DNA of 29,679 nt from CAYJPK01 sp964372035 (GCA_964372035.1 CAYJPK010000022.1:1-29679), one strand, 5' to 3'. Numbered from the stretch's first letter, positions 1-7,654 are shown. Numbers and translations: made by a program. Notes: generated by a model not told the origin, from the sequence alone.

Positions 1-9
1 AAACAAATA

Positions 10-38
10 GCTTTGGCAATCGTTCCGATGCACAAAGC
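10..38. repeat. Short dispersed palindrome, copy 1
   Basis: The palindrome reads GCTTTG-N3-ATCG-N3-CGAT-N3-CAAAGC. The same architecture, with nearly the same spacer bases when read on the other strand, recurs at 6963-6990. In both places it lies directly beside a terminator-like hairpin. This looks like a REP-type intergenic repeat; family membership is inferred from only two copies. Confidence 0.6.
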
Positions 39-39
39 C

Positions 40-71
40 AAAATTAAGCGGGACAAGTTCCACTTAATTTT
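40..71 (-). terminator. Rho-independent terminator-like hairpin
   Basis: Arms at 40-51 and 60-71 form a 12-bp stem around an 8-nt loop. Read on the minus strand the single imperfect position becomes a G-U wobble and the hairpin ends in a T run (TTTTGG), so it fits a minus-strand terminator better. Its loop shares GAACTTG with the dapL terminator at 6929-6962. No minus-strand gene that it would end is visible between here and gltB, so it may be part of a mobile or duplicated intergenic element rather than a working terminator. Confidence 0.5.
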
Positions 72-200
72 GCTAAAGAGTTTATTCGGGCAAGCCCTCA
101 TAATGAAGAGGTAAAAAACATTAAAATGAAATAAACCGAGATAATCTCGATTTATATATAGCTACTCCATGGTAGCTTTGCGCAAAGCGAATAAGTTAGT

Positions 201-236
201 CACAAGTTGAAATTCTGCTATAAATTTCAACTTGTG
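201..236. repeat. Perfect 14-bp inverted repeat
   Basis: CACAAGTTGAAATT (201-214) and its exact reverse complement (223-236) flank an 8-nt loop. No T run follows on either strand, so it is not a standard terminator. It may be an operator or a structured RNA element; function unknown. Confidence 0.6.
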
Positions 237-335
237 CATTCTAGGCTAGAAAGTTAAGAGCTTAGATAATGGAGTAAGCAAAAAAGTGTTAAGACAATAT
301 TTTTAATTTTAGTAGCAAAAATTTAAAATATTAAA

Positions 336-394
336 AGGTTTTTAAGGGATTGGGAAAATTTTGTAAAAGATTCCCAAAAAATCAAAAAAAACCT
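336..394 (+). promoter_or_regulatory. Structured leader of gltB
   Basis: Three nested paired blocks can be drawn: AGGTTTTT (336-343) with AAAAACCT (387-394), GAT (348-350) with ATC (381-383), and TTGGGAA (350-356) with TTCCCAA (371-377). No T run follows, so it is not a simple terminator. It sits about 48 bp before the gltB start and could be a 5' UTR control element. It matches no riboswitch class I recognise. Confidence 0.35.
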
Positions 395-441
395 AAAAAA
401 CCAACAATAAACCATGTAGTAGTACAAAAAGGTCAAAAATT

Positions 442-3400
442 ATGAATAAAATTTATGATCCTAAATTAGAGCATGACGCTTGTGGAGTAGGCTTCATTGC
501 TCAGTTAGATGGAACGGCGAAACGACAGACAGTTACAAAGGCAATTTCAGCGATGGCACGCCTAAAGCACAGGGGCGGTCACGCACATGAAGAAAACGGT
601 GGTGATGGTGCAGGCTTGTTATTACCTCTTCCTTGGGATTTTTTTGCGAGTGAAGCAAATATTTCAATGAGTGGCATTAATAAGGCAGTAGGTCAGTTTT
701 TTTTGCCACAAGATGAAAATTTAAGACGTCAGATTAAAAAACAAATTGATGAAATTTGTACAAATTTTGAGTTGAATATTGAAAATTGGCGTAATGTTCC
801 TGTAAATGGAGATGCGATTTCAAAGAGTGCATTAGATTCAATGCCACATATGATGCAACTATTTATCAGTGGTGGTGATAGCTTAAGTGCCGATGAATTT
901 GAGCGCAAATTATATATTGTAAGAAAAAATATACAGTATAGCGCTTGGAAAACATTGAAAGAACATGGTCAAAGCACAACATTATTTGCAATTCCTAGTC
1001 TATCAAGTCGTACAATCACCTATAAGGCTATGCTGACAGGTGGAAATTTATCTAATTTTTATAAGGATTTAGCTGATAGTCGTTTTATGGCAAAATTTGT
1101 TGTTTTCCATGAACGCTTTAGCACAAATACAATGCCAAGCTGGCACTTAGCACAACCATTTAGAATGGTGGCACATAATGGTGAAATTAATACTTTAAGC
1201 GGTAACTCATGGCGCATGAATGTTCGTGAAGAGGTTTTAAATAATATTGCTTTTAAGGGTAATTTAGACAAAATCTTACCGGCAATTGAGCCTAATGGTA
1301 GTGACTCAGCTTCTTTTGATAATGTGTTAGAATTATTAGTTCATTCTGGATATGATTTAAATCATGCCTTAATGATGATGGTGCCAGAGCCATTTGGTGC
1401 TGCCTTTATTATGGGTGATAATAAAAGAGCTTTCTATGAATATCATTCAAGCTTAATGGAAGCATGGGACGGACCAACAGCAATGGTCTTTACTGATGGT
1501 AAGGATAAAGTTGGTGCGCTTTTAGATCGTAATGGACTTCGCCCATGTCGCTACAGTGTAAGCAAATATGGTGAGGTTATTTTAGCTTCTGAAACTGGTG
1601 TTGATGATATTTCTCAAAAAGAAGTTTTAGGGCAATTGCAACCACGCAAGATGCTTGTGGCTGATATGTCAAAACATCGCTTAGTAACTGACGCTGAAAT
1701 CAAGGGGCATACAATTCGTGAAAAACCTTACCGCCGTTATTTAAAGCAGTATTGTGTTAATCTTAATGAATTAAGCTATGAGAATAATGAAGAAAACTCT
1801 TATAATGAAAATTTAGCTTATTTTGGCTATAATGCTGATACAGTTAAAAAAATCATTGTTCCAATGGCAAATGATGCTCAAGAGCCTGTTGGTGCAATGG
1901 GTTTAGATAATGCTTTAGCTATTTTAGATAATAAGAGTTCATCATTATTTAATTACTTTAAGCAAAAATTTGCTCAAGTTACAAATCCTGCGATTGATCC
2001 ACTTCGTGAAGAATTATCTATGTCATTAATGGATTTTATTGGTAGTGAGTTTAATATCTTAGAATCAAAGCCTGAAAACTGCACTAAAATTAAAATTAGT
2101 CACCCATTTCTAACAGCTCAAGATATGCAACGCATTAGAAATGCAAACAATGAAAATGTTAGAGCAGCAACGATAGATATTTGCTTTAAAAAAAGTGATG
2201 ATTTGGAAGCAGTTTTAGAAAATATATTTGTAAAGGCTAAAATTGCGCTTGAAAATGGTGCAAATATCTTAGTTCTAAGTGATATTAATACTAATGCAGA
2301 AAATATTCCTGCTCCAATACTACTCGTTGTATCTGGTTTGCATCACTATCTTATTAAAGAAAAATTACGTCATCTATGCAGCATTATAGTAGAAAGTGCT
2401 CAAGCATTTGAAGTAATGCATATGGGCATGCTATTAGCCTTTGGTGCTAAGGCGATTTATCCATATGGTGCTTATAAGGCGATTGATGAAGCGATTGCAA
2501 GTAATGCGATTAAGAATTTACCAACTTATGAAGCTAAAAATAACTATGTTGCGGCTCTTAAAAAGGGTATACTTAAAATCTTAGCTCGCCTTGGAATTTC
2601 AACCTTACGTTCTTTCTATGGTTCGCAATGCTTTGAGGCTGTTGGGATTGATAGCCATGTTATTGATAAATATTTTGAGGGCACAAATAGCCGTATTGGT
2701 GGACTTAGCTTAGAGCAAATTAAAGATGAAGCTATTAATAATCATAAAGACAGTAAAGATGAAAGTGCAATAGCTGGAACTTGGTCTAAGCAAGCTATTA
2801 AATTATTACATCAAACAGTACGTGAAAACGATGTAACTACTTATGATGATTTTGTAAAATATCAAAAATCAAAAATTACTAACCTACGTGCATTATTTGA
2901 ATATAGAAATTCAAATGAAATTGATATTAATAAGGTAGAAGAAGTAAGTAATATTTTACCACGTTTTTTTGGTGCTCCAATGTCGCTTGGCTCACTCAGT
3001 CGTGAAGCACATGAAACTATTGCGCTTGCTTGCAATGAATTAAAAATGGTTTCAAATTGTGGAGAGGGTGGCGAGGAAATTGAGCGCAGTAAAAATGACA
3101 AAATGCGTTCAAGAGCACGCCAAGTTGCATCAGGTCGTTTTGGTGTTACAGCGGAGTATCTTAGTTATGCAGATGAAATTCAAATCAAGGTAGCCCAAGG
3201 TGCTAAACCTGGTGAGGGTGGTCAATTACCAGCTTATAAGGTTAGTGTTGATATTGCAAAAGTGCGTAAGACTATGCCTGGAGTAACCTTAATTTCACCA
3301 CCTCCGCACCATGATATTTATTCTATTGAGGACTTAGCACAACTTATCTATGATTTAAAACAGGTAAATCCAAGAGCTAAGATTTCTGTAAAATTAGTTG

Positions 3401-4830
3401 CACAAGCAGGTATTGGAACTGTTGCCGTTGGTGTTGTAAAAGCAGGAGCTGATATTATTTGTGTATCTGGTCACGATGGCGGAACAGGTGCCGCACCTTT
3501 ATCTGCTATTTATCACGTGGGCTTGCCGTGGGAAATGGGTATAGTTGAAGTTCATAAAGCTCTAATTTTCAACAAATTACGTGATGTTGTGACCTTGCAA
3601 GTTGATGGTCAAATCAGAAGTGGTGATGATGTTGTCAAAGCCTTTTTACTTGGAGCTGATGAAGTTGGTTTTGGTACAGCAATGTTAGTTGCAATGGGCT
3701 GTGTATTTTGTCGTAATTGCCATAAGGGTAAATGCCCTGTTGGGATTGCAACTCAGGAAGATAAATTGCGTGCGAAATTCAATGGTGAAGTTGTGCACTT
3801 AACCACTTATTTTAAATTAATTGCTGATGAAGTCCGCACAAAATTAGCTAAACTTGGCTATACAAAAATTGAAGAAATCATAGGTAGAGCTGATTTACTT
3901 GAGATTAATCAATCATTATTGCCACAAAAAGCCAATAAATTAGATTTAGCTGATTTACTCAGTTTTATGCCAGTTAAAGCAGTTAAAACCATTAAGCATA
4001 GTGAAGAAGTATTTGATGATAAAATTTGCCTTGATCCGATTTTAAGCGGAAGCTCAAAACGTGTTGTTTATGAGGGACAAGTTGTAAATACAGATAGAGC
4101 TGTTGGCACAAAAATAAGCGGTATTTTAGCAACTCATGATGAACTTGAAGATGAAAGCGTTTGCCTTAATTTACAAGGTTCAGCTGGTCAAAGTCTAGGT
4201 GCATTCTTAGGTAAGGGCATAAGCATAAGAGTTAGTGGAGATGCTAATGACTATGTAGGCAAAGGGCTTTGCGGTGGTTTAATTATTGTAAATCCTGATA
4301 AAGATTTCAATCAAGATCAAGCTGTTGTGGGTAACGTAGCCCTATATGGTGCTAGCTCTGGTCAAGCATACTTTGCTGGAACTGCTGGTAATCGTTTTGC
4401 AGTGCGTAATAGTGGTGCAACAGCAGTAGTTGAGGGTGTTGGCGACCATGCCTGTGAATATATGACTGGCGGAACTATAGTTGTCATTGGTTCTTGTGGT
4501 TATAATTTTGCAGCAGGCATGAGTGGCGGTGTTGCTTATGTTTATGATCGTGATGAAAAGTTCCAAAATCGTTGCAATACTGATAGTGTTGATTTAGAAT
4601 CAGTATATGAAGAAGATGACATTAATAATTTACGTGAATTATTAAGCACCCATGCTAAACATACTAATAGCTTAAAAGCTAAAAAAATATTAGAAGCATG
4701 GGAAGATGAATTACCGTTCTTTATTAAGGTAATGCCGCTTGATTATAAGAAAGCTCTTGAGCGTCAAATTTTATCAAGCCGTCATGGACAAGACACAAGT
4801 TCAGCAACTGAAGAAGTTTTTACAAGGTAG
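442..4830 (+). CDS. gltB: Glutamate synthase large (alpha) subunit
   Basis: GltB converts glutamine and 2-oxoglutarate to two glutamates in the cytoplasm. The N-terminal segment keeps a 13-residue propeptide before Cys14 (HDACGVGF), the expected Ntn-amidotransferase nucleophile after processing. The central FMN domain follows, and Cys1087, Cys1093 and Cys1098 (C-x5-C-x4-C, ending CPVGIATQ) match the [3Fe-4S] ligands of bacterial GltB. The glycine-rich beta-helix (GSCGYNFAAGMSGG) closes the protein. At 1462 residues it is full length. A purine-rich site (AAAAAGGT) precedes ATG 442. It is the first gene of a gltB-dapF-dapL operon. The gltD small subunit is not next to it, so the electron-donating partner must lie elsewhere or a ferredoxin may serve. 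Confidence 0.96.
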   Translation: MNKIYDPKLEHDACGVGFIAQLDGTAKRQTVTKAISAMARLKHRGGHAHEENGGDGAGLLLPLPWDFFASEANISMSGINKAVGQFFLPQDENLRRQIKKQIDEICTNFELNIENWRNVPVNGDAISKSALDSMPHMMQLFISGGDSLSADEFERKLYIVRKNIQYSAWKTLKEHGQSTTLFAIPSLSSRTITYKAMLTGGNLSNFYKDLADSRFMAKFVVFHERFSTNTMPSWHLAQPFRMVAHNGEINTLSGNSWRMNVREEVLNNIAFKGNLDKILPAIEPNGSDSASFDNVLELLVHSGYDLNHALMMMVPEPFGAAFIMGDNKRAFYEYHSSLMEAWDGPTAMVFTDGKDKVGALLDRNGLRPCRYSVSKYGEVILASETGVDDISQKEVLGQLQPRKMLVADMSKHRLVTDAEIKGHTIREKPYRRYLKQYCVNLNELSYENNEENSYNENLAYFGYNADTVKKIIVPMANDAQEPVGAMGLDNALAILDNKSSSLFNYFKQKFAQVTNPAIDPLREELSMSLMDFIGSEFNILESKPENCTKIKISHPFLTAQDMQRIRNANNENVRAATIDICFKKSDDLEAVLENIFVKAKIALENGANILVLSDINTNAENIPAPILLVVSGLHHYLIKEKLRHLCSIIVESAQAFEVMHMGMLLAFGAKAIYPYGAYKAIDEAIASNAIKNLPTYEAKNNYVAALKKGILKILARLGISTLRSFYGSQCFEAVGIDSHVIDKYFEGTNSRIGGLSLEQIKDEAINNHKDSKDESAIAGTWSKQAIKLLHQTVRENDVTTYDDFVKYQKSKITNLRALFEYRNSNEIDINKVEEVSNILPRFFGAPMSLGSLSREAHETIALACNELKMVSNCGEGGEEIERSKNDKMRSRARQVASGRFGVTAEYLSYADEIQIKVAQGAKPGEGGQLPAYKVSVDIAKVRKTMPGVTLISPPPHHDIYSIEDLAQLIYDLKQVNPRAKISVKLVAQAGIGTVAVGVVKAGADIICVSGHDGGTGAAPLSAIYHVGLPWEMGIVEVHKALIFNKLRDVVTLQVDGQIRSGDDVVKAFLLGADEVGFGTAMLVAMGCVFCRNCHKGKCPVGIATQEDKLRAKFNGEVVHLTTYFKLIADEVRTKLAKLGYTKIEEIIGRADLLEINQSLLPQKANKLDLADLLSFMPVKAVKTIKHSEEVFDDKICLDPILSGSSKRVVYEGQVVNTDRAVGTKISGILATHDELEDESVCLNLQGSAGQSLGAFLGKGISIRVSGDANDYVGKGLCGGLIIVNPDKDFNQDQAVVGNVALYGASSGQAYFAGTAGNRFAVRNSGATAVVEGVGDHACEYMTGGTIVVIGSCGYNFAAGMSGGVAYVYDRDEKFQNRCNTDSVDLESVYEEDDINNLRELLSTHAKHTNSLKAKKILEAWEDELPFFIKVMPLDYKKALERQILSSRHGQDTSSATEEVFTR

Positions 4831-4836
4831 ATAATT

Positions 4837-5676
4837 ATGAAATTTGTTAAAATGCACGGCATAGGCAATGACTATGTTTATATTGATTGTTTTAAGGAAA
4901 ATGTAAGCCAAGATATTAATGATATAGCGAAGCTTGCAATTAGAGTTAGTGACCGCCATAAAGGCATTGGTTCTGATGGCTTAGTATTAATAATGCCATC
5001 TGAAAAAGCTGATGTGCGTATGCGTATGTTTAATAGCGATGGTTCAGAAGCGCAAATGTGCGGTAATGCGATTCGTTGCGTTGGTAAATATGTATATGAC
5101 AGTGGAATCATTACAAAAGATAAAATTGATGTTGAAACCTTAGCAGGTACAAAATACTTAAGCTTTAACATTGAAAATGATAGGGTTACAACTGTTGCAG
5201 TTGATATGGGTGCTCCAGAATGGCGCTCAAAATATATTCCAACTGCTAATGATAATGAAGAAAGTATGGACGTTGAAATTGATGTAAATGGCACAAAATA
5301 CACAGTAAGTTGTGTGTCATTTGGTAATCCACATGCTGTTATTTATGTTGATGATGTAAATACAACTGATGTATGGGGTATTGGTAAATTAATAGAGCAT
5401 CACCCATTTTTTCCGGAAAAAGTTAATGTTGAATTTATTCAAGTAATTGACAAGAACACCTTAAAAATGCGAGTTTGGGAGCGCGGCGCAGGTGAAACAC
5501 AGGCTTGTGGAACTGGAGCTTGTGCGGCGGCGACTGTATCAATGAAAAAAGGACTTGTTAGCGATACGGTAGAAGTTCAACTTCTTGGTGGAAGTCTTGA
5601 AATTAAATGGGAAAATAAAAGCACTGTTATTATGACAGGCGAAGCAGTAACAGTATTTACAGGAGAATTAGTATGA
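4837..5676 (+). CDS. dapF: Diaminopimelate epimerase
   Basis: DapF interconverts LL- and meso-diaminopimelate for lysine and peptidoglycan. The two catalytic cysteines are both visible: Cys75 in MCGNAIRC and Cys224 in ACGTGACA. The N-terminus MHGIGNDY and the KGIGSDGL segment are also typical. The length of 279 residues is normal. It starts 6 bp after gltB, with AAGG at the end of gltB as ribosome binding site, and its stop overlaps the start of dapL by 4 bp (ATGA), so translation of the two genes is probably coupled. Confidence 0.97.
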   Translation: MKFVKMHGIGNDYVYIDCFKENVSQDINDIAKLAIRVSDRHKGIGSDGLVLIMPSEKADVRMRMFNSDGSEAQMCGNAIRCVGKYVYDSGIITKDKIDVETLAGTKYLSFNIENDRVTTVAVDMGAPEWRSKYIPTANDNEESMDVEIDVNGTKYTVSCVSFGNPHAVIYVDDVNTTDVWGIGKLIEHHPFFPEKVNVEFIQVIDKNTLKMRVWERGAGETQACGTGACAAATVSMKKGLVSDTVEVQLLGGSLEIKWENKSTVIMTGEAVTVFTGELV

Positions 5677-6896
5677 ACATTAATGAATTTCACAGCGAAT
5701 TACCAGCATCTTACCTCTTTTCAGAAATTGCAAAAAGAGTAGCAGAATATAAGGCAAATAATCCAGAGGTTGACGTTATCAGCCTTGGCATTGGTGATGT
5801 TACAAACCCACTTCCAAAAAGCGTTATTGAAGCACTTCATAGCGCAGTTGATGACATGGGTACAAAAGAAGGCTTTCATGGTTATGGACCAGAGCAAGGC
5901 TATGCTTTTTTGCGTCAAGCTATTGCTGATAATGACTATAAAAAACGTGGTGTTGAAATTGCAATTGATGAAATATTTATTAGTGATGGTTCAAAATGTG
6001 ACGTTGGTAATTTCCAAGAATTATTTTCAGCAGACAGCAAAATTGCAGTAACTGACCCAGTTTACCCTGTTTACGTTGACTCAAACGCAATGAGCGGACG
6101 TGCGGGTACATTTAACGGTACAAATTGGAGTGAAATTATTTACTTACCATGTTTAGAAGAAAATAGCTTTATGCCAAAATTTCCAGAAAAAACACCTGAT
6201 ATTATTTACTTATGTTATCCAAATAATCCAGTTGGTGTTGTGCAAACTCGTGAAGAACTTGCAAAATGGGTTGACTACGCTCGCAAAAATAAGGCAATCA
6301 TTTTATATGATTCAGCTTATGAAGCTTTCATTACTGATGATAATATTCCGCACTCAATTTATGAAATTGAGGGTGCTCGTGAAGTTGCTGTTGAGTTTCG
6401 TTCTTTCTCAAAAACAGCAGGCTTTACAGGGCTTCGTTGTGCTTATACCGTAGTTCCAAAAGAGCTTTTTGGCTATAAAAAAGATGGAACACAAGTGTCT
6501 TTAAATGCAATGTGGAATAGAAGACAATGCACAAAATATAATGGTTGTCCGTACATTGTTCAAAAAGGTGCTGCCGCAATTTATACTGAAAATGGACAAG
6601 CAGAAGTTAAAGCTATCATTAATAGATATATGGAAAATGCTGCAACAATGCGTGAAAAATTAATTGGCATGGGCTTAACAATTTTTGGTGGTGAACATGC
6701 GCCGTATATTTGGGTAAAGACAAAAAATGGTGTTAGCTCATGGGATTTCTTCCAAAAATTACTTGATGAATGTGGTGTTGTTTGTACGCCTGGTGCAGGT
6801 TTTGGACCGAGTGGCGAAGGCTACGTACGTTTAACTGCCTTTGCAGATAAAGAACGTACAGCACAAGCTCTTGAACGTATGAGTTCTATATTATAG
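5673..6896 (+). CDS. dapL: LL-diaminopimelate aminotransferase
   Basis: DapL makes LL-diaminopimelate directly from tetrahydrodipicolinate using glutamate, bypassing the acylated intermediates. It is a fold-type I PLP enzyme. The Schiff-base lysine is Lys247 in SFSKTAGFTGLR, the CYPNNPVGVV segment (181-190) holds the Asn typical of the family, and DSAYEAF carries the PLP-ring Asp. Length (407) fits DapL rather than generic AspC-type enzymes. The start overlaps dapF. Having GltB, DapF and DapL together is sensible, because GltB supplies the amino donor. The last 22 codons and stop belong to a perfect 141-bp repeat copied again at 7005-7145. Confidence 0.95.
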   Translation: MNINEFHSELPASYLFSEIAKRVAEYKANNPEVDVISLGIGDVTNPLPKSVIEALHSAVDDMGTKEGFHGYGPEQGYAFLRQAIADNDYKKRGVEIAIDEIFISDGSKCDVGNFQELFSADSKIAVTDPVYPVYVDSNAMSGRAGTFNGTNWSEIIYLPCLEENSFMPKFPEKTPDIIYLCYPNNPVGVVQTREELAKWVDYARKNKAIILYDSAYEAFITDDNIPHSIYEIEGAREVAVEFRSFSKTAGFTGLRCAYTVVPKELFGYKKDGTQVSLNAMWNRRQCTKYNGCPYIVQKGAAAIYTENGQAEVKAIINRYMENAATMREKLIGMGLTIFGGEHAPYIWVKTKNGVSSWDFFQKLLDECGVVCTPGAGFGPSGEGYVRLTAFADKERTAQALERMSSIL

Positions 6897-6967
6897 TATA
6901 ATATGAGCGAAGCGAATAAAGGCTTTAGAAAATCCAAGGTGAACTTGTTTGCCTTGGATTTTGCTTT
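6827..6967 (+). repeat. Direct repeat copy A (dapL 3' end plus terminator)
   Basis: This 141-bp stretch is identical base for base to 7005-7145. It begins inside dapL and ends just after the terminator. The offset is 178 bp. The identity includes non-coding bases, so the duplication is recent or kept identical by recombination. Confidence 0.97.
6929..6962 (+). terminator. Terminator of the gltB-dapF-dapL operon
   Basis: AAAATCCAAGG (6929-6939) pairs perfectly with CCTTGGATTTT (6952-6962), an 11-bp stem with a 12-nt loop containing GAACTTG, running into a T-rich tail. It lies 32 bp after the dapL stop. Confidence 0.85.
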
Positions 6968-6990
6968 GTGTATCGTAACGATGCCAAAGC
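6963..6990. repeat. Short dispersed palindrome, copy 2
   Basis: The palindrome reads GCTTTG-TGT-ATCG-TAA-CGAT-GC-CAAAGC. It is nearly the same as the reverse complement of 10-38 and has the same position relative to a GAACTTG-loop hairpin. It occupies most of the 37-bp spacer between the two 141-bp direct repeats and is absent after the second repeat copy. Confidence 0.6.
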
Positions 6991-7005
6991 TAATAGTTAT
7001 AGTCA

Positions 7006-7074
7006 CGTTTAACTGCCTTTGCAGATAAAGAACGTACAGCACAAGCTCTTGAACGTATGAGTTCTATATTATAG
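7006..7074 (+). pseudogene. Duplicated 3' fragment of dapL
   Basis: The 22 C-terminal codons of dapL plus the TAG stop are repeated here, beginning RLTAFADKER and ending RMSSIL. There is no start codon or ribosome binding site, so it is a non-functional scar of the duplication. It also lies behind the first terminator. Confidence 0.9.
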
Positions 7075-7106
7075 TATAATATGAGCGAAGCGAATAAAGG
7101 CTTTAG

Positions 7107-7140
7107 AAAATCCAAGGTGAACTTGTTTGCCTTGGATTTT
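7107..7140 (+). terminator. Duplicated dapL terminator
   Basis: This is the second identical copy of the 11-bp hairpin at 6929-6962. In tandem the two would give very tight termination and isolate the phn genes downstream from dap transcription. Confidence 0.75.
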
Positions 7141-7160
7141 GCTTTCGTTTAATTTTAATA

Positions 7161-7307
7161 TTTGGACAATTTGAACACTTTATCTTTTTCCTTTCTACGG
7201 CGTTAAAATTTATTTTCCTTTGCGCGCGTACTTGAGTACGCTTACGCAGAAAAAAAAATTGCCTTGTACAAAGAAAAAATCTGAAAAGTTAGTTCAAATT
7301 GCCCAAA
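7161..7307. repeat. MITE-like imperfect palindrome
   Basis: The outer 16 bp (TTTGGACAATTTGAAC, 7161-7176) match the reverse complement of 7292-7307 at 15 of 16 positions. The centre is the perfect GCGTACT-TG-AGTACGC (7226-7241). The middle of the arms is still roughly similar with small gaps. The whole element is symmetric about 7234, has no coding capacity and could fold into one long hairpin. No clear target-site duplication is seen, so a MITE origin is inference. Confidence 0.6.
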
Positions 7308-7316
7308 AGCTAAACA

Positions 7317-7389
7317 TTTGCGGTTTAAAAACTTTGCCCAAAGTTAGAACAAACACCATAATCCGTCATCAAAGTGATTAAACCGCAAA
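7317..7389. repeat. 12-bp inverted repeat with wide spacing
   Basis: TTTGCGGTTTAA (7317-7328) and TTAAACCGCAAA (7378-7389) are exact reverse complements, 49 bp apart. They may be terminal inverted repeats of a tiny element or paired regulator half sites. No further evidence. Confidence 0.5.
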
Positions 7390-7490
7390 AATTAAATAAA
7401 TACTTTTGAATTAATATCATCAGGTTGCAAAAAAAACAAAATCATTTTGCTAGCAGAGTGTTTATAGTAATCTTGAACTTTGATTTTGTC

Positions 7491-7520
7491 ACTCTGAGGT
7501 GGCTTAGCCACCGTGAGAGT
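7491..7520. repeat. Hairpin with GGTGGCTTAGCCACC core
   Basis: GGTGGCT/AGCCACC form a 7-bp stem around one T, and ACTCT/AGAGT pair outside it. A related core, GTGGTTTAGCCACC, lies at 18057-18070 on the other side of the phn operon. It resembles the widespread TCAYTCTGAG-type intergenic palindromes of bacteria, but that is only a visual likeness. Confidence 0.5.
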
Positions 7521-7636
7521 CCATGCCTTTAAAACTTTATTTACACAGCCCCTGCAACTATATTGTAACCATATACACATATTCGTAACTTTCACACACA
7601 AAAAAGTAAACAAGCTGAAATCATAAAGTAGAAATT

Positions 7637-7654
7637 CTGTAACGATTTTGTAAA
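7637..7654 (+). promoter_or_regulatory. Candidate Pho box for the phn operon
   Basis: CTGTAAC-GATT-TTGTAAA is a pair of 7-bp direct repeats spaced by 4 AT-rich bases, the 11-bp period of the PhoB box (consensus CTGTCAT, 4-bp AT-rich spacer, CTGTCAY). A possible -10, TTAAAT (7664-7669), begins 10 bp after it, the arrangement of PhoB-dependent promoters where the box replaces the -35. It ends 41 bp before the phnC ATG. Two further GTAAC boxes lie at 7563-7569 and 7583-7589. The fourth to last box bases deviate from consensus (A for C), hence moderate confidence. Confidence 0.45.

Larger units (their letters stand above)
1..441. other. Palindrome-rich intergenic region upstream of gltB
   Basis: No credible coding sequence is seen. 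The stretch is packed with inverted repeats: 10-38, 40-71, 131-155 (CGAGAT/ATCTCG core with ATAAA/TTTAT outer arms), 160-177 (AGCTAC/GTAGCT), 175-188 (perfect GCTTTGCGCAAAGC), 201-236 and 336-394. The left part probably holds the end signals of a gene outside the window. The right part is the leader of gltB. I found no convincing -35/-10 pair; GATAAT at 265-270 resembles a -10 but has no good -35. Confidence 0.7.
7005..7145 (+). repeat. Direct repeat copy B
   Basis: This is an exact copy of 6827-6967. After its last base the sequence diverges (CGTTTAATTTT instead of the palindrome spacer), so copy B is a truncated second unit of a 178-bp tandem duplication, or copy A later gained the palindrome. 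Confidence 0.97.

Noticed and set aside
336..394. Known glutamine riboswitch before gltB
   Set aside because: I could not match the structure to a known glutamine-sensing motif, so only a generic structured leader is reported.
4878..5303. 141-codon minus-strand frame inside dapF
   Set aside because: It lies wholly within a well-supported gene whose catalytic motifs are in the other strand.
6827..7145. CRISPR-like pair of direct repeats
   Set aside because: Only two long copies that include coding sequence; this is a tandem duplication, not a repeat-spacer array.
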